NCBI GenBank assembly: GCA_017694915.1
Contig: JADIMF010000002.1
Coordinates: forward strand, 1 to 40,714
From: Candidatus Ornithospirochaeta stercoravium
GTDB taxonomy: Bacteria > Spirochaetota > Spirochaetia > Sphaerochaetales > Sphaerochaetaceae
Reading direction: 5' to 3'
Length of the DNA stretch: 40,714 nt
Made by a program: the position numbers and the translations under genes. The notes beneath the pieces are model-generated. The model did not search any database and was not told the DNA's origin. It was given only the letters and a program-made list of their open reading frames with translations. Positions 19,201 through 27,733 of the stretch are shown here, in pieces. The stretch's first letter is position 1. Each line of letters opens with the position of its first letter.

Positions 19201-20751
19201 TCTGTCGATGGAAGCATCGGAGGAGACCATGATACATCGCTTCATTTCGATATAGATCAGTTCGAGATCTCGATTGCAGATCTTTCGCTCGATCCTTCTA
19301 TCGTATTCTACGATCCAGCTCCGGCAAGCGGTGAGATCTACGCGATTAACGACGGAATGAACTGGAATCTCTTCGGTTATCTTGAAGCTGAGGAGGTTGC
19401 GTTCGATGTATTCTGGCTGCCGAACCAGAGGGTAGTGCTTCATAATCCGTACTTCGTCATCTGGGACAACACATTCTCATCCTTGATTGATGACTGCACG
19501 GTTATCTCCCTTGATGATCTTTCAAGGACTCCTGCACGCGTTACCCTCGATATCCCTCTCGGTGAATCGCTCTCGATGCTCAGCTGGGATGTCAATGTAT
19601 ATGTTGAGGATGGAAACTGGGTCGGCATAAGACTTCCGATGGCATCAAGCAACACCGATCTCTGGGCTGATGTCACAGGTCATGTATATGTAGGCTCTCA
19701 TACAGAGGGTGTTGTAGATCTCACAGGCGATGTAAAGGCGTCCAATGTCACGCTTTCGATAGGAATGGAGCCGATGCCTGAGTGGATGCTCGAAGCAACA
19801 GGTGAGACAACTGCTGATATCTCGATTCTCCTTACAGAGAATGCAAGATTCCTCTTCCCGCTCGGCGCGGATCCTATTCTTCGTGCAGATGTCGCGGAGA
19901 ATCAGAGGCTCCGTGTCGTCGTGGAACGCAATGGCGATATGGACATAACAGGTTCGCTTGATATCAGATCGGGTGAGTTCTTCTACTTCCAGAAGAATTT
20001 CTATATCACAGAGGGAAATATCGGATTCAGATCCGGATTGATGAGCCAGGGTGGATTCGATCCTGTTATAAATCTCCGCGCGCGTCTCCGTGACTTCGAT
20101 TCCGATGGCAATGATGTCGATATCTACCTCATCCTCCGCAATGCGACACTGGATAACATTAGCCCGTCCTTCGAAAGCTCACCGTCGAAACCTATCAGCG
20201 AGATCATGCAGATACTCGGACAGTCCATACTCCCGACAAGCGTGTATGGCGATCTTTCAGTGTCGTCGATGGTATCGCTTGTCACGGCATCCATGGATAT
20301 CCTCACGCGTCTTGGTATCGTGAACACCAGAAGCAGTAACACCACGCTTGAATCCGCGATAAGGAACTCGCTCTCGCTCGATACGTTCTCGCTGCATTCC
20401 AACATCCTTGAGAACCTCATCTTCGACACAGTTGCATACGCTTCATCGAACATAAGCACCGATGCCCTCTCTCCGATGGCGAGGTATCTTAATGGAACGA
20501 CGCTCTATCTTGGAAAATACCTCTCTCCAGAGCTTTACCTGGAGGGTATGATACATCTTGCCGCTAACCCTGATCAGACTGAGAGAAGCCATACATTCCT
20601 TGCCGATGACCTCAATCTCGATATCGAGATATCGCTTGAATGGGATAACCCTCTCGCAGTCTTCACATTCTTCATACAGCCTGTGAACCTGACGCTTTAT
20701 GATGTCATGGACTCATTCGGTTTCGGTGTTTCCAAGCGAATTGTATGGTGA
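16213..20751 (+). CDS. tamB: TamB-like translocation/assembly protein (DUF490 type)
   Basis: 1512 aa, one N-terminal TM, repetitive beta-rich body, TamB-like C-terminus (SGEFFYFQKNFYITEGNIGFRS...PVINLRARLR); directly upstream of bamA. Confidence 0.8.
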   Translation: MKYHSPFSVIAISISVLLLFAGVALVAVFSIGMTSPTLIVADIIMDKLSSAPGPVSVSFDSIDRNLRDGVFINGLDISLEGEEVLTIDQVTVKMGFFSLIRYAVLGNGSLSVEGSNARIMIPDIEGGGGGSSGTSTSFEFPSFLEPYSISLELADTVISYSGTNLTESADLFLYLDGDERTIGLDAVIDEVIFSDGEFSARLDNTLLSAAIGDSVSVSVSLDSLEAGNDSFDLTLSRPALVFSDGSLAASFSSASGKYEDAEFLLSSSSVSLADERIETVLTSLSLGYGEYSVYAGEIDAVGSKDELSIILSSVRAEDSVSRLLSGGRINILLDIPSRNVDITIPSVSSEVLSRFDSVLTLEGENLHFIASLADNWSLDADGDLFLRGEDSAMNGTSGSFEIDAGGTGSDVSFADIAITGIHLPSIEDEALLSLSYDGEGFSAVGSFGDYLRIRASYRNRLSVDLLASELPIYPFRPFAEEYLPVITNYIGTDTRLTGSVSLHLDENMTGPAAFAFTLSDMLFRGIPFSIAASLNGNATEDHLSISSLALTTDFVRASYDGRISYRTLLPEGRFVISATETGRELFVGTLTLTDDTEYAFSAEIPRFDNSWLRGYVNWSESGLISSAATLNSGGYYYPFAITVDFHDNTLSLDNEMLHISGSFGEEIEASIEADDFTLPVFSEEGGEPCTINGDISFLFSFSRQEFTIDSEDFLVSNIRGLPESPELIFSFHGWNDGIDFNEITFRGPGYPDLSGAMNINFKKPSLAVYLGDDAGDEHMMISVIRMDDGMFSGILRMDSFNLGRVGLEGLVSDVNLSARAGTWETLSFSGDINAYSTDMINRPQSLSAFLYIDSSVIEVRNLSYVGGNLSVISPEVSYSADSGRYTSSFTIDYLIEKPDRNYPVHSSFMLSADLPSGENLYEAARKMIDDKFRGVSASLVMDTLDIDGRLVTGRRDLDVIYDGSVLDFSGSLVSGMADISSGIFDLSIDLSPIAAFSVDGSIGGDHDTSLHFDIDQFEISIADLSLDPSIVFYDPAPASGEIYAINDGMNWNLFGYLEAEEVAFDVFWLPNQRVVLHNPYFVIWDNTFSSLIDDCTVISLDDLSRTPARVTLDIPLGESLSMLSWDVNVYVEDGNWVGIRLPMASSNTDLWADVTGHVYVGSHTEGVVDLTGDVKASNVTLSIGMEPMPEWMLEATGETTADISILLTENARFLFPLGADPILRADVAENQRLRVVVERNGDMDITGSLDIRSGEFFYFQKNFYITEGNIGFRSGLMSQGGFDPVINLRARLRDFDSDGNDVDIYLILRNATLDNISPSFESSPSKPISEIMQILGQSILPTSVYGDLSVSSMVSLVTASMDILTRLGIVNTRSSNTTLESAIRNSLSLDTFSLHSNILENLIFDTVAYASSNISTDALSPMARYLNGTTLYLGKYLSPELYLEGMIHLAANPDQTERSHTFLADDLNLDIEISLEWDNPLAVFTFFIQPVNLTLYDVMDSFGFGVSKRIVW

Positions 20752-20867
20752 ATCGTGTAGAATAGGTGTAGTTTCTCTGAAATGGGAATTCATAAAGAGG
20801 ATTATCCTCTCATTCCATGTAGATGGAAATCCGGCATTCTGATAGTATCGAACAAGGAGTTTAACGA

Positions 20868-23399
20868 ATGATAAAGAGCAGAGTGCTGCTTCTCATCCTC
20901 ATACTCGCCATGATTTTCTCGTCAGCAGTATATTCAGCTGACGATAGCGGCGTATGGTGGGATGGGATGCCAATGACAGCCTTCAGATATACAGGACTGA
21001 GAAACGTCAAGGAGATCACCATCGACCGTCTTCTTCAGCCATATCTCGGCGAACCGTATTCAGATGCGGAGTTCTCCGAGATGATGAGCGTTCTTTACGC
21101 TCAGGACTGGCTGAGCTATGCTTCCGCGGAAGCGCTCCGTGACGGAGAGACAGGAAATCTCATCATCCGTTTCGACATACAGGAAAATCCGATGATATCC
21201 TCAGTGACTGTCGAAGGCGAGAACAGGATAGGCGAGAGGCCTCTTGTCAGGGCTCAGGGTTTTGCCGTTCATGACTTCTTTACTCCTGGAAGCCTGAATG
21301 CAAACCGTTCGCTCGTGCTCGATTACTATCTCTCCCGTGGTTATAGGGATGCCACAGTAGATGTCTCGTATACGGAGAATGAGGAAGACAACACAGTTCA
21401 GATTCTCTTCACTGTCTCCGAAGGCAAGCAGTACAAGGTCCGCGATATCCTTTACGAGGGCATCAACGGACTGAGTGCTAAGGAGATAAACTCCGTTCTC
21501 ACACAGAAGAAGAAATCCTTCTTCAGTTCCGGAAACCTCGTCATGTCCAATCTCGACACTGACCGTGATGCAATCGTCATGCTTTACGGAACGGAAGGCT
21601 ATCCGGATGCAGCTGTCGTGAATATCGAGGTAGTTCCTACAGAGGAAGAGGATGAGAACGTAAAATACGTCAACATCATATACACGATCGAGGAAGGCGA
21701 CAGATGGCTTATTGGAGATATCTCATTCAGCGGTAATGAGGTATTCAGCGATGAATCAATCCAGTCCCTTATCTCCATAGAGCCGGGAGATCCGTATGAC
21801 GCCACGGAAATCCTGATGCAGCAGGAGGCGCTGAACTCGCTTTATTACGACAATGGATACATCAGGGCATATATCGCGATGAATGAGACACGACACAGTG
21901 AAACTCATGTCATCGATTACGATATCTCGATTACCGAAGGTCCTCAGTCAGTTGTTGAGGCGATAATAATCAACGGACTGACGAAGACGAAGCCTTATGT
22001 ACTCGAGAGAGAGCTCACGATGAAAGTCGGCGATGTATTCTCACGCTCTGCTCTTATCAGAAGCCAGCAGAACATGATGAACACTGGTCTCCTTGCAACG
22101 GTCAAGGCTGATCTTCTCTATGGAAACACCGAGAATGGTGTAATCATCGAGTTCACCGTGGAGGAAGGAAACCAGATGGAGCTTCAGTTCGGAGCTACAT
22201 TCGGCGGTACTGTCGATGGGTTTCCCATCTCGGGATTTCTTCAGTGGGCTGACAGAAATCTCGCGGGAACTGCCAGGGATCTGGCTATCGCCACGACTCT
22301 TTCTCCCGATACACAGTCTGTATCTATATCACTTTCTGATGATTGGGTGGGGGATAAGAGATGGTCAAATTCAGTCTCCCTCTCCGTAGAGAGAAGCGCC
22401 AGGGATGATACGCTCCAGCTTGGAACCGGATCAGAGATGTATGACGGCTATGATGAGAATCATCAGACATATCCATTAGGTTATAACTCTGCTTCCGAGT
22501 GGTATGCTTCTGACAATCCGCTCTATCCTGCGGACGCATATCTCATGAAATATGATTACTACAGGATCGCACTTGGATATACCACAGGTTATACATTCAC
22601 ATTCGATCCAGGTAATCTCACCCTCTCTGCTGGCATATCGCTGGGTATTAACCAAGCTGTCTATGATGATCAGCGCTATACTCCGTATGAGGAGCTCATA
22701 TACAAGTATCATCAGGGATGGAAGTTCTCCAACAGGCTCACGCTCTCCGTCACATGGGATGGACGTGACCTCAGACAGAACACTACAAGAGGCTATATCC
22801 TCTCCGCATCCTGGACGTACGCGGGCGGTATCCTCGGAGGTCTTTCGAACTACAACAAGCTCACCCTTTCCGGAGCTGCATATCATTCGCTCTATACATA
22901 CATGAACGAAGATGAGCAGCCTATAAGCCTCGTGCTCTCATTCTCATCATCCGTCTCGTTCATGTTCGACCAGTACTGGAAGAATGATGGAGAGTGGGGC
23001 TGGTATAACCCGAGGGAAGGAGCTACGAGATACGAGATGCTCTACATGGATGGAATGAACATCGGACGTGGCTTCGATGTCATCTACAACAAAGCGTTCA
23101 TGTGGCATAACCAGATTGACCTCACGTATCCGCTTGTATACCAGATGCTCGCTGTTGAGGCGTTCGGCTCGGCAACAGGTGTCACGCGCACCCTCTCCGA
23201 TCTTTCCGATTTCGGGAATATCGACTGGTATTTCGCAGCTGGCATAGGTCTCAAGATGCAGATTCCTGGATTCCCTCTCGGTCTCTATCTTGTTGAGAAC
23301 TGGACATACAAGAGAGCTTCTGGATTCCAGTGGGTACAGACAGGTATCGGACAGACAGGTCTTAAGCTTGTACTTGCCATCACTACATCTTATTATTGA
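20868..23399 (+). CDS. bamA: Outer membrane protein assembly factor BamA (POTRA repeats plus Omp85 barrel)
   Basis: Signal peptide, tandem POTRA-like repeats (e.g. GDRWLIGDISFSGNEVFSDESI), barrel (DGRDLRQNTTRGYILSASWTYAG), C-terminal aromatic residue. Confidence 0.92.
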   Translation: MIKSRVLLLILILAMIFSSAVYSADDSGVWWDGMPMTAFRYTGLRNVKEITIDRLLQPYLGEPYSDAEFSEMMSVLYAQDWLSYASAEALRDGETGNLIIRFDIQENPMISSVTVEGENRIGERPLVRAQGFAVHDFFTPGSLNANRSLVLDYYLSRGYRDATVDVSYTENEEDNTVQILFTVSEGKQYKVRDILYEGINGLSAKEINSVLTQKKKSFFSSGNLVMSNLDTDRDAIVMLYGTEGYPDAAVVNIEVVPTEEEDENVKYVNIIYTIEEGDRWLIGDISFSGNEVFSDESIQSLISIEPGDPYDATEILMQQEALNSLYYDNGYIRAYIAMNETRHSETHVIDYDISITEGPQSVVEAIIINGLTKTKPYVLERELTMKVGDVFSRSALIRSQQNMMNTGLLATVKADLLYGNTENGVIIEFTVEEGNQMELQFGATFGGTVDGFPISGFLQWADRNLAGTARDLAIATTLSPDTQSVSISLSDDWVGDKRWSNSVSLSVERSARDDTLQLGTGSEMYDGYDENHQTYPLGYNSASEWYASDNPLYPADAYLMKYDYYRIALGYTTGYTFTFDPGNLTLSAGISLGINQAVYDDQRYTPYEELIYKYHQGWKFSNRLTLSVTWDGRDLRQNTTRGYILSASWTYAGGILGGLSNYNKLTLSGAAYHSLYTYMNEDEQPISLVLSFSSSVSFMFDQYWKNDGEWGWYNPREGATRYEMLYMDGMNIGRGFDVIYNKAFMWHNQIDLTYPLVYQMLAVEAFGSATGVTRTLSDLSDFGNIDWYFAAGIGLKMQIPGFPLGLYLVENWTYKRASGFQWVQTGIGQTGLKLVLAITTSYY

Positions 23400-23402
23400 T
23401 AT

Positions 23403-25970
23403 ATGGCTGAAAAGGAAACACTGACGCCGATGATGCGTCAGTATATGGATATAAAGGAAAAGCATCAGGATATGGTGCTTTTCTTCCGTTTAGGTGACTT
23501 CTATGAGATGTTCGGCTCCGACGCTGAGGATGTGTCGAAGCTTCTCAACCTCACGCTTACACACAGGGCGAAGATGCCTATGTGCGGTATTCCATATCAT
23601 GCGGCAAAGAATTACCTCAAGCGCCTCCTCGATGCAGGACGCAAGGTCGCGATATGCGAACAGCTCTCCCTTTCAGATAACCCCAGGGAGCTCGCTAAGA
23701 GAAGCGTCACTGAAATCTACACCCCCGCGACTGTTGTGGACGAGGAGTATCTTGATTCCCTTTCAGCTTCATATGTGATGGCCGTACATGAGGACAGGAA
23801 AGGCCTTTATGCCGCCTGGGCCGATATTACAACAGGAGAATTCCTTGTAAGGACATTACCTCTGGAGAAGGATTATTCGACACTTGAGTCACTTCTTTCA
23901 TCTGTTTCTCCGAAGGAGATTGTCGTATCAGATGATGTCTACTTCACTGAGAAAGGCCTCAGAGCTGTACTCGACAGATCCGGTGCGATGGTGACAAAGC
24001 TTCCTTCCTGGTATTTCTCCCTGAAGGAAGGACTAAGAGAAGCGGAGAAACAGTTTCCTGCATCTTCCTTGTCCCTTTCTGGAATCGGAGAGAAGGATCC
24101 GATACTCACGTCAATCGGCGCGCTTCTGAAGTATATCGGGGATAATATAAAAACGGAGCTTCCACAGCTGAGGACTATAGAGAAGGTGGAGGATGAGACA
24201 TATCTCTTCCTCAACTCAGCTGCTGTGAGGAACCTTGAGCTTGTCTCATCGCTTGCTGATGGAAGGAAAGAGGGCTCTCTTTTCAATGCCATTAACAGGA
24301 CGAAGACAGTATCCGGCGGAAGATTCCTAAAAGATGCTATTCTCCATCCTCTCCAGGATAAGGCGAAGATAGAGAAGAGACTTGATTGGGTTTCGTTCTT
24401 CTTCTCAGATCAGAATGAGATGAGAAGAGTGAGGGAACTCCTGTCAGCTGCATCGGATCTTGAGCGTCTTGCCTCTAAAGCGTCGATGAAGAAGCTCACC
24501 CCCCGTGATCTTCTTGCGATTGCAGATACATCGGTCTCGTTCTTCTCGCTGGTATCTGAGAGAAATGAATACCTTGGCATGGCTGAGGATTTCTCCTCAA
24601 GCTTCGACACGATAATCTCATTCGCGTCCGATACGATTAACGCAATAAACCGCGACTGCACGAACATACAGAATGAGGGAACTATAATACTCTCCGGCTT
24701 CGATCCGGAGCTTGATGAGGCGAGGGATTATCAGGGGAAGGGTGAGGATATCCTCTCCTCATACATGAACCGAATCAAGGAAGAGACGGGAATACAGAAT
24801 CTTAAGACCGGCGATAACAGGATAATCGGCGCATACTTCGAGGTATCCAAAGGACAGATTGACAAGGTTCCTGAGACTTTCATCCGACGTCAGACGCTTG
24901 TGAATGGCGAACGGTACACGACGAAGGAGCTGGAGGAGATAAAAGCAAAGCTCGCGGAGTCTAAGGACAGAGCATACCAGAGGGAGAGGGAAGTCTTCTC
25001 CGAATTCCTTGACAGGGCTGAGCGCATCAATCGTGAAATCGAGATGATGGGAAGAATCATATCCCTTCTCGATTACTACTCTTCGCTGGCATATCTGGCA
25101 TTCGAATGCGGCTATGTGCGTCCGGAGATCATTGAAAATGGCGATATCGATATCATCGATGGCCGTCATCCCGTCGTTGAGGCATATACAGGAAGAAGCG
25201 AGTATACAGCAAATTCATTCTCCTCAGCGTCATCGCGCTTTGCCCTCATAACAGGCCCTAACATGGCTGGTAAGAGCACATATCTCAGGGAAATAGCGAT
25301 CATAGCACTCCTTGCGCATATGGGTTCATTCGTACCAGCAGCCAAGGCCGTGATACCGCTTATAGACAAGATCTACTGCAGAGTCGGAGCAAGCGACAAT
25401 CTTGCACGTGGAGAATCGACATTCCTTGTCGAGATGAGCGAGACTGCGGCAATACTACGCGGAGCGACAGAGAAGTCCCTTGTCATCATGGATGAGATAG
25501 GACGTGGTACATCCACACAGGACGGCATGTCGATCGCATATGCCGTGATGGAGTATCTCAAAGAGCTTCATTCGATAACCCTCTTCGCGACACATTATCA
25601 TGAGCTTACGATGCTCGACAGCACTGGCATACAGCTTCTGCACATGTCTGTAAGAGAGGAGAAGAGCTCGATAACCTTTCTCAGGAAAGCAGAGCCCGGA
25701 GTTGCGGCATCTTCTTATGGTATACATGTCGCGAAGCTTGCGGGCATTCCGAGAAATGTCATCAAGGAAGCATCATCATTCCAGAAAAAGCATTTCGCAG
25801 ATTACTCCTTCGATACCTCCCAGGGTGATCTCTTCATCGACAGCTCCGAGGAGAAGGAAGAAAGCCTCATGGATGAGATAAGGGATGAGATACTCTCTTT
25901 CGATACCGATTCCTCGACGCCTCTTGAGGCTCTGATGTTCATATCTGAGATAAGAAATAAGCTGCTGTGA
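23403..25970 (+). CDS. mutS: DNA mismatch repair protein MutS
   Basis: TPMMRQYMDIKEKHQDMVLFFRLGDFYEMF, ITGPNMAGKSTYLRE, ASDNLARGESTFLVEMSETA, DEIGRGTSTQDG, FATHYHEL. Confidence 0.98.
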   Translation: MAEKETLTPMMRQYMDIKEKHQDMVLFFRLGDFYEMFGSDAEDVSKLLNLTLTHRAKMPMCGIPYHAAKNYLKRLLDAGRKVAICEQLSLSDNPRELAKRSVTEIYTPATVVDEEYLDSLSASYVMAVHEDRKGLYAAWADITTGEFLVRTLPLEKDYSTLESLLSSVSPKEIVVSDDVYFTEKGLRAVLDRSGAMVTKLPSWYFSLKEGLREAEKQFPASSLSLSGIGEKDPILTSIGALLKYIGDNIKTELPQLRTIEKVEDETYLFLNSAAVRNLELVSSLADGRKEGSLFNAINRTKTVSGGRFLKDAILHPLQDKAKIEKRLDWVSFFFSDQNEMRRVRELLSAASDLERLASKASMKKLTPRDLLAIADTSVSFFSLVSERNEYLGMAEDFSSSFDTIISFASDTINAINRDCTNIQNEGTIILSGFDPELDEARDYQGKGEDILSSYMNRIKEETGIQNLKTGDNRIIGAYFEVSKGQIDKVPETFIRRQTLVNGERYTTKELEEIKAKLAESKDRAYQREREVFSEFLDRAERINREIEMMGRIISLLDYYSSLAYLAFECGYVRPEIIENGDIDIIDGRHPVVEAYTGRSEYTANSFSSASSRFALITGPNMAGKSTYLREIAIIALLAHMGSFVPAAKAVIPLIDKIYCRVGASDNLARGESTFLVEMSETAAILRGATEKSLVIMDEIGRGTSTQDGMSIAYAVMEYLKELHSITLFATHYHELTMLDSTGIQLLHMSVREEKSSITFLRKAEPGVAASSYGIHVAKLAGIPRNVIKEASSFQKKHFADYSFDTSQGDLFIDSSEEKEESLMDEIRDEILSFDTDSSTPLEALMFISEIRNKLL

Positions 25971-25975
25971 AAAGA

Positions 25976-25990
25976 TGTGATATAATCACA
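25976..25990. promoter_or_regulatory. Palindrome TGTGATATAATCACA containing an extended -10 promoter
   Basis: Perfect 15-nt palindrome; contains TGATATAAT (extended -10) with TATAAT at 25981-25986; ATG at 25993. Confidence 0.5.
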
Positions 25991-25992
25991 GC

Positions 25993-26916
25993 ATGAAAAA
26001 GCTTATCACGATTCTGGCGATGCTGATGATGGTATTATCCATCCATGCATCCGATCCTGTTGTATTATTCGGACTTCTATCTCCGACAGCTTCATATTCC
26101 GGTTCGATGGAAAGTGAATCGATAGATGCCGATTTCCTCAATCACGACACGATAACAGGCCTTATAGCAACAGCTGAGCTTGAAAGAAAGGACATTACTA
26201 TCGAAAAGCTTCTTTCCGATAAGATCTTCACAAGCTCAAAAGCTCTTATCGATGCAGGAATGATAGGCCTTTCCCTTGAGGATGCCGGGGCCATCGGAAC
26301 TGACGGCACTGTGATAATCACACCGGATATGTCATCAATGTCATCTCTCGAAGGCTCAATTACTGTTGAATATGATGATTTCAAAATGCTCTATTCAATC
26401 GGAGCGAGAACCGAGAGCATAACGCTTGATGGAAAGGTGACAGTTTCCATCAACCTTTCGGATGAATCGCTTCTCTATCTCTCTGTCAGAACAGATGATT
26501 TCCTCTTCAATGGTGACTCATCGTACAGTAACAGCAGTGCAGGAATAAGAATCTTCTTCGAGTATGACAAAGTAGGTCAGTGGCTGAGCTACATGGGCTA
26601 TGACTTTGATGAGCTGAGGTATATGACAGCATATATGCTTCTGGATATACCGGAACTGCAGGAAGCTGGTATCGATGCAACATCACCTGAAACTGTAATC
26701 TTTTCGCTTGAGGAGATAAAAGCGCTTGATATCCTCGATGCAGTCGCTTTCGCACTTACTGCAGATTCTGCAGAAGGAATCGATACGATGCGCATGGCAT
26801 CGATGGCATTGAAGCCAGTGCTTTATATCGATGAGAAGGAAGCTGAGGATATAAACCTCAAAGCTCTCATGGATACAGCTCTTGATGTCGCATATGTCTT
26901 CTCAGATATGATGTGA
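25993..26916 (+). CDS. Secreted/periplasmic protein of unknown function
   Basis: 307 aa; signal peptide MKKLITILAMLMMVLSIHA; no recognised domain. Confidence 0.7.
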   Translation: MKKLITILAMLMMVLSIHASDPVVLFGLLSPTASYSGSMESESIDADFLNHDTITGLIATAELERKDITIEKLLSDKIFTSSKALIDAGMIGLSLEDAGAIGTDGTVIITPDMSSMSSLEGSITVEYDDFKMLYSIGARTESITLDGKVTVSINLSDESLLYLSVRTDDFLFNGDSSYSNSSAGIRIFFEYDKVGQWLSYMGYDFDELRYMTAYMLLDIPELQEAGIDATSPETVIFSLEEIKALDILDAVAFALTADSAEGIDTMRMASMALKPVLYIDEKEAEDINLKALMDTALDVAYVFSDMM

Positions 26917-26937
26917 TACTGCAATGAATTAAAACAC

Positions 26938-26989
26938 AAAGCCTGATGCCCGGATGAGTGGATTCATCAATGAGATCAGGCTTTTTGTA
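26938..26989 (+). terminator. Rho-independent terminator downstream of the 307 aa gene
   Basis: AAAGCCTGAT ... ATCAGGCTTTTT, inner GATGA/TCATC pairing, T-run. Confidence 0.85.
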
Positions 26990-27000
26990 TAATTTATGGT

Positions 27001-27135
27001 TTTGGTAGTTTAAATAGACCTGCTGATTACTGGCCGGTATACTGGCGCTTCAATGCTGATGTGCTGAATACTCTCAGGGCCAATGGTCTCGATATGCCTT
27101 TCAATCAGATGGATGTGCATCTTATTAAAGACTGA
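27001..27135 (+). pseudogene. C-terminal relic of an MscS-family mechanosensitive channel gene
   Basis: Frame from 27025 encodes DYWPVYWRFNADVLNTLRANGLDMPFNQMDVHLIKD-stop, matching the MscS C-terminal pattern (DYW.VYW...(P)FPQMDVH). No start or body upstream; too short for the ORF track. Confidence 0.75.
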
Positions 27136-27193
27136 TGGCTTGACACTTTCCGAGATAATCGTTAAAGAATAATCAGTTTCATTTAAAGTGATT

Positions 27194-27220
27194 TAAAGGG
27201 ACCGGCTAAGGGTCCCTTTA
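27194..27220 (+). promoter_or_regulatory. Leader hairpin before rimP-nusA-infB
   Basis: Perfect 10-bp stem TAAAGGGACC-GGCTAAG-GGTCCCTTTA ending a few nt before the rimP SD; possible attenuator or processing site. Confidence 0.55.
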
Positions 27221-27238
27221 TTCATGAAATGGAGGAAT

Positions 27239-27733
27239 ATGCTGACAGAAGACGGAAGAGATTCATCTTTATTCAAGGAAGTGGACAGCTTCGTTAAGGA
27301 GCTCGGTCTTGAGACTGTTGAGGTCACTGATAGTATCCATCAGGGTAATCATTCGATGCGCGTCATCGTAGCGAGGAAGGATGGAGAGATAACAACCGAT
27401 GATCTTGCGGAGATCTACAATATCATCTATCCGCGTTATTCGGTTATCTATTCGGACAGGGATCTTCAGCTTGAGGTTTCATCACCTGGTCTTCAGAGGG
27501 CTTTCAAGGATGTTCTCGAATTCAGCGTATTCGAAGGTAAGCTTGTTAGGGCATACAGTGTTTCACGGTCTCAGTATGTTGTCGGAAAGATCGAGAAGGC
27601 CGGTGAGAATTCCGTTATCCTTTCCGATTATTTCATAGAGGACGGTAACGAGAAGGGAGAGTCCATCTCCCTTCCATACAGCGATATAGCAAAGGCAAAG
27701 CTGGAATACAGATGGGAGGCAAATAATGCTTGA
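27239..27733 (+). CDS. rimP: Ribosome maturation factor RimP
   Basis: Position before nusA; LEVSSPGLQRAFK motif, VRKxG-like IVARKDGEITTDDLAEI. Start at ATG 27239 (GGAGG upstream) or 27224. Confidence 0.9.
   Translation: MLTEDGRDSSLFKEVDSFVKELGLETVEVTDSIHQGNHSMRVIVARKDGEITTDDLAEIYNIIYPRYSVIYSDRDLQLEVSSPGLQRAFKDVLEFSVFEGKLVRAYSVSRSQYVVGKIEKAGENSVILSDYFIEDGNEKGESISLPYSDIAKAKLEYRWEANNA

Noticed and set aside
25976-25990. Calling TGTGATATAATCACA a CRP site
   Set aside because: Half-sites fit but spacing is N5, not N6; kept only as an unassigned palindrome.
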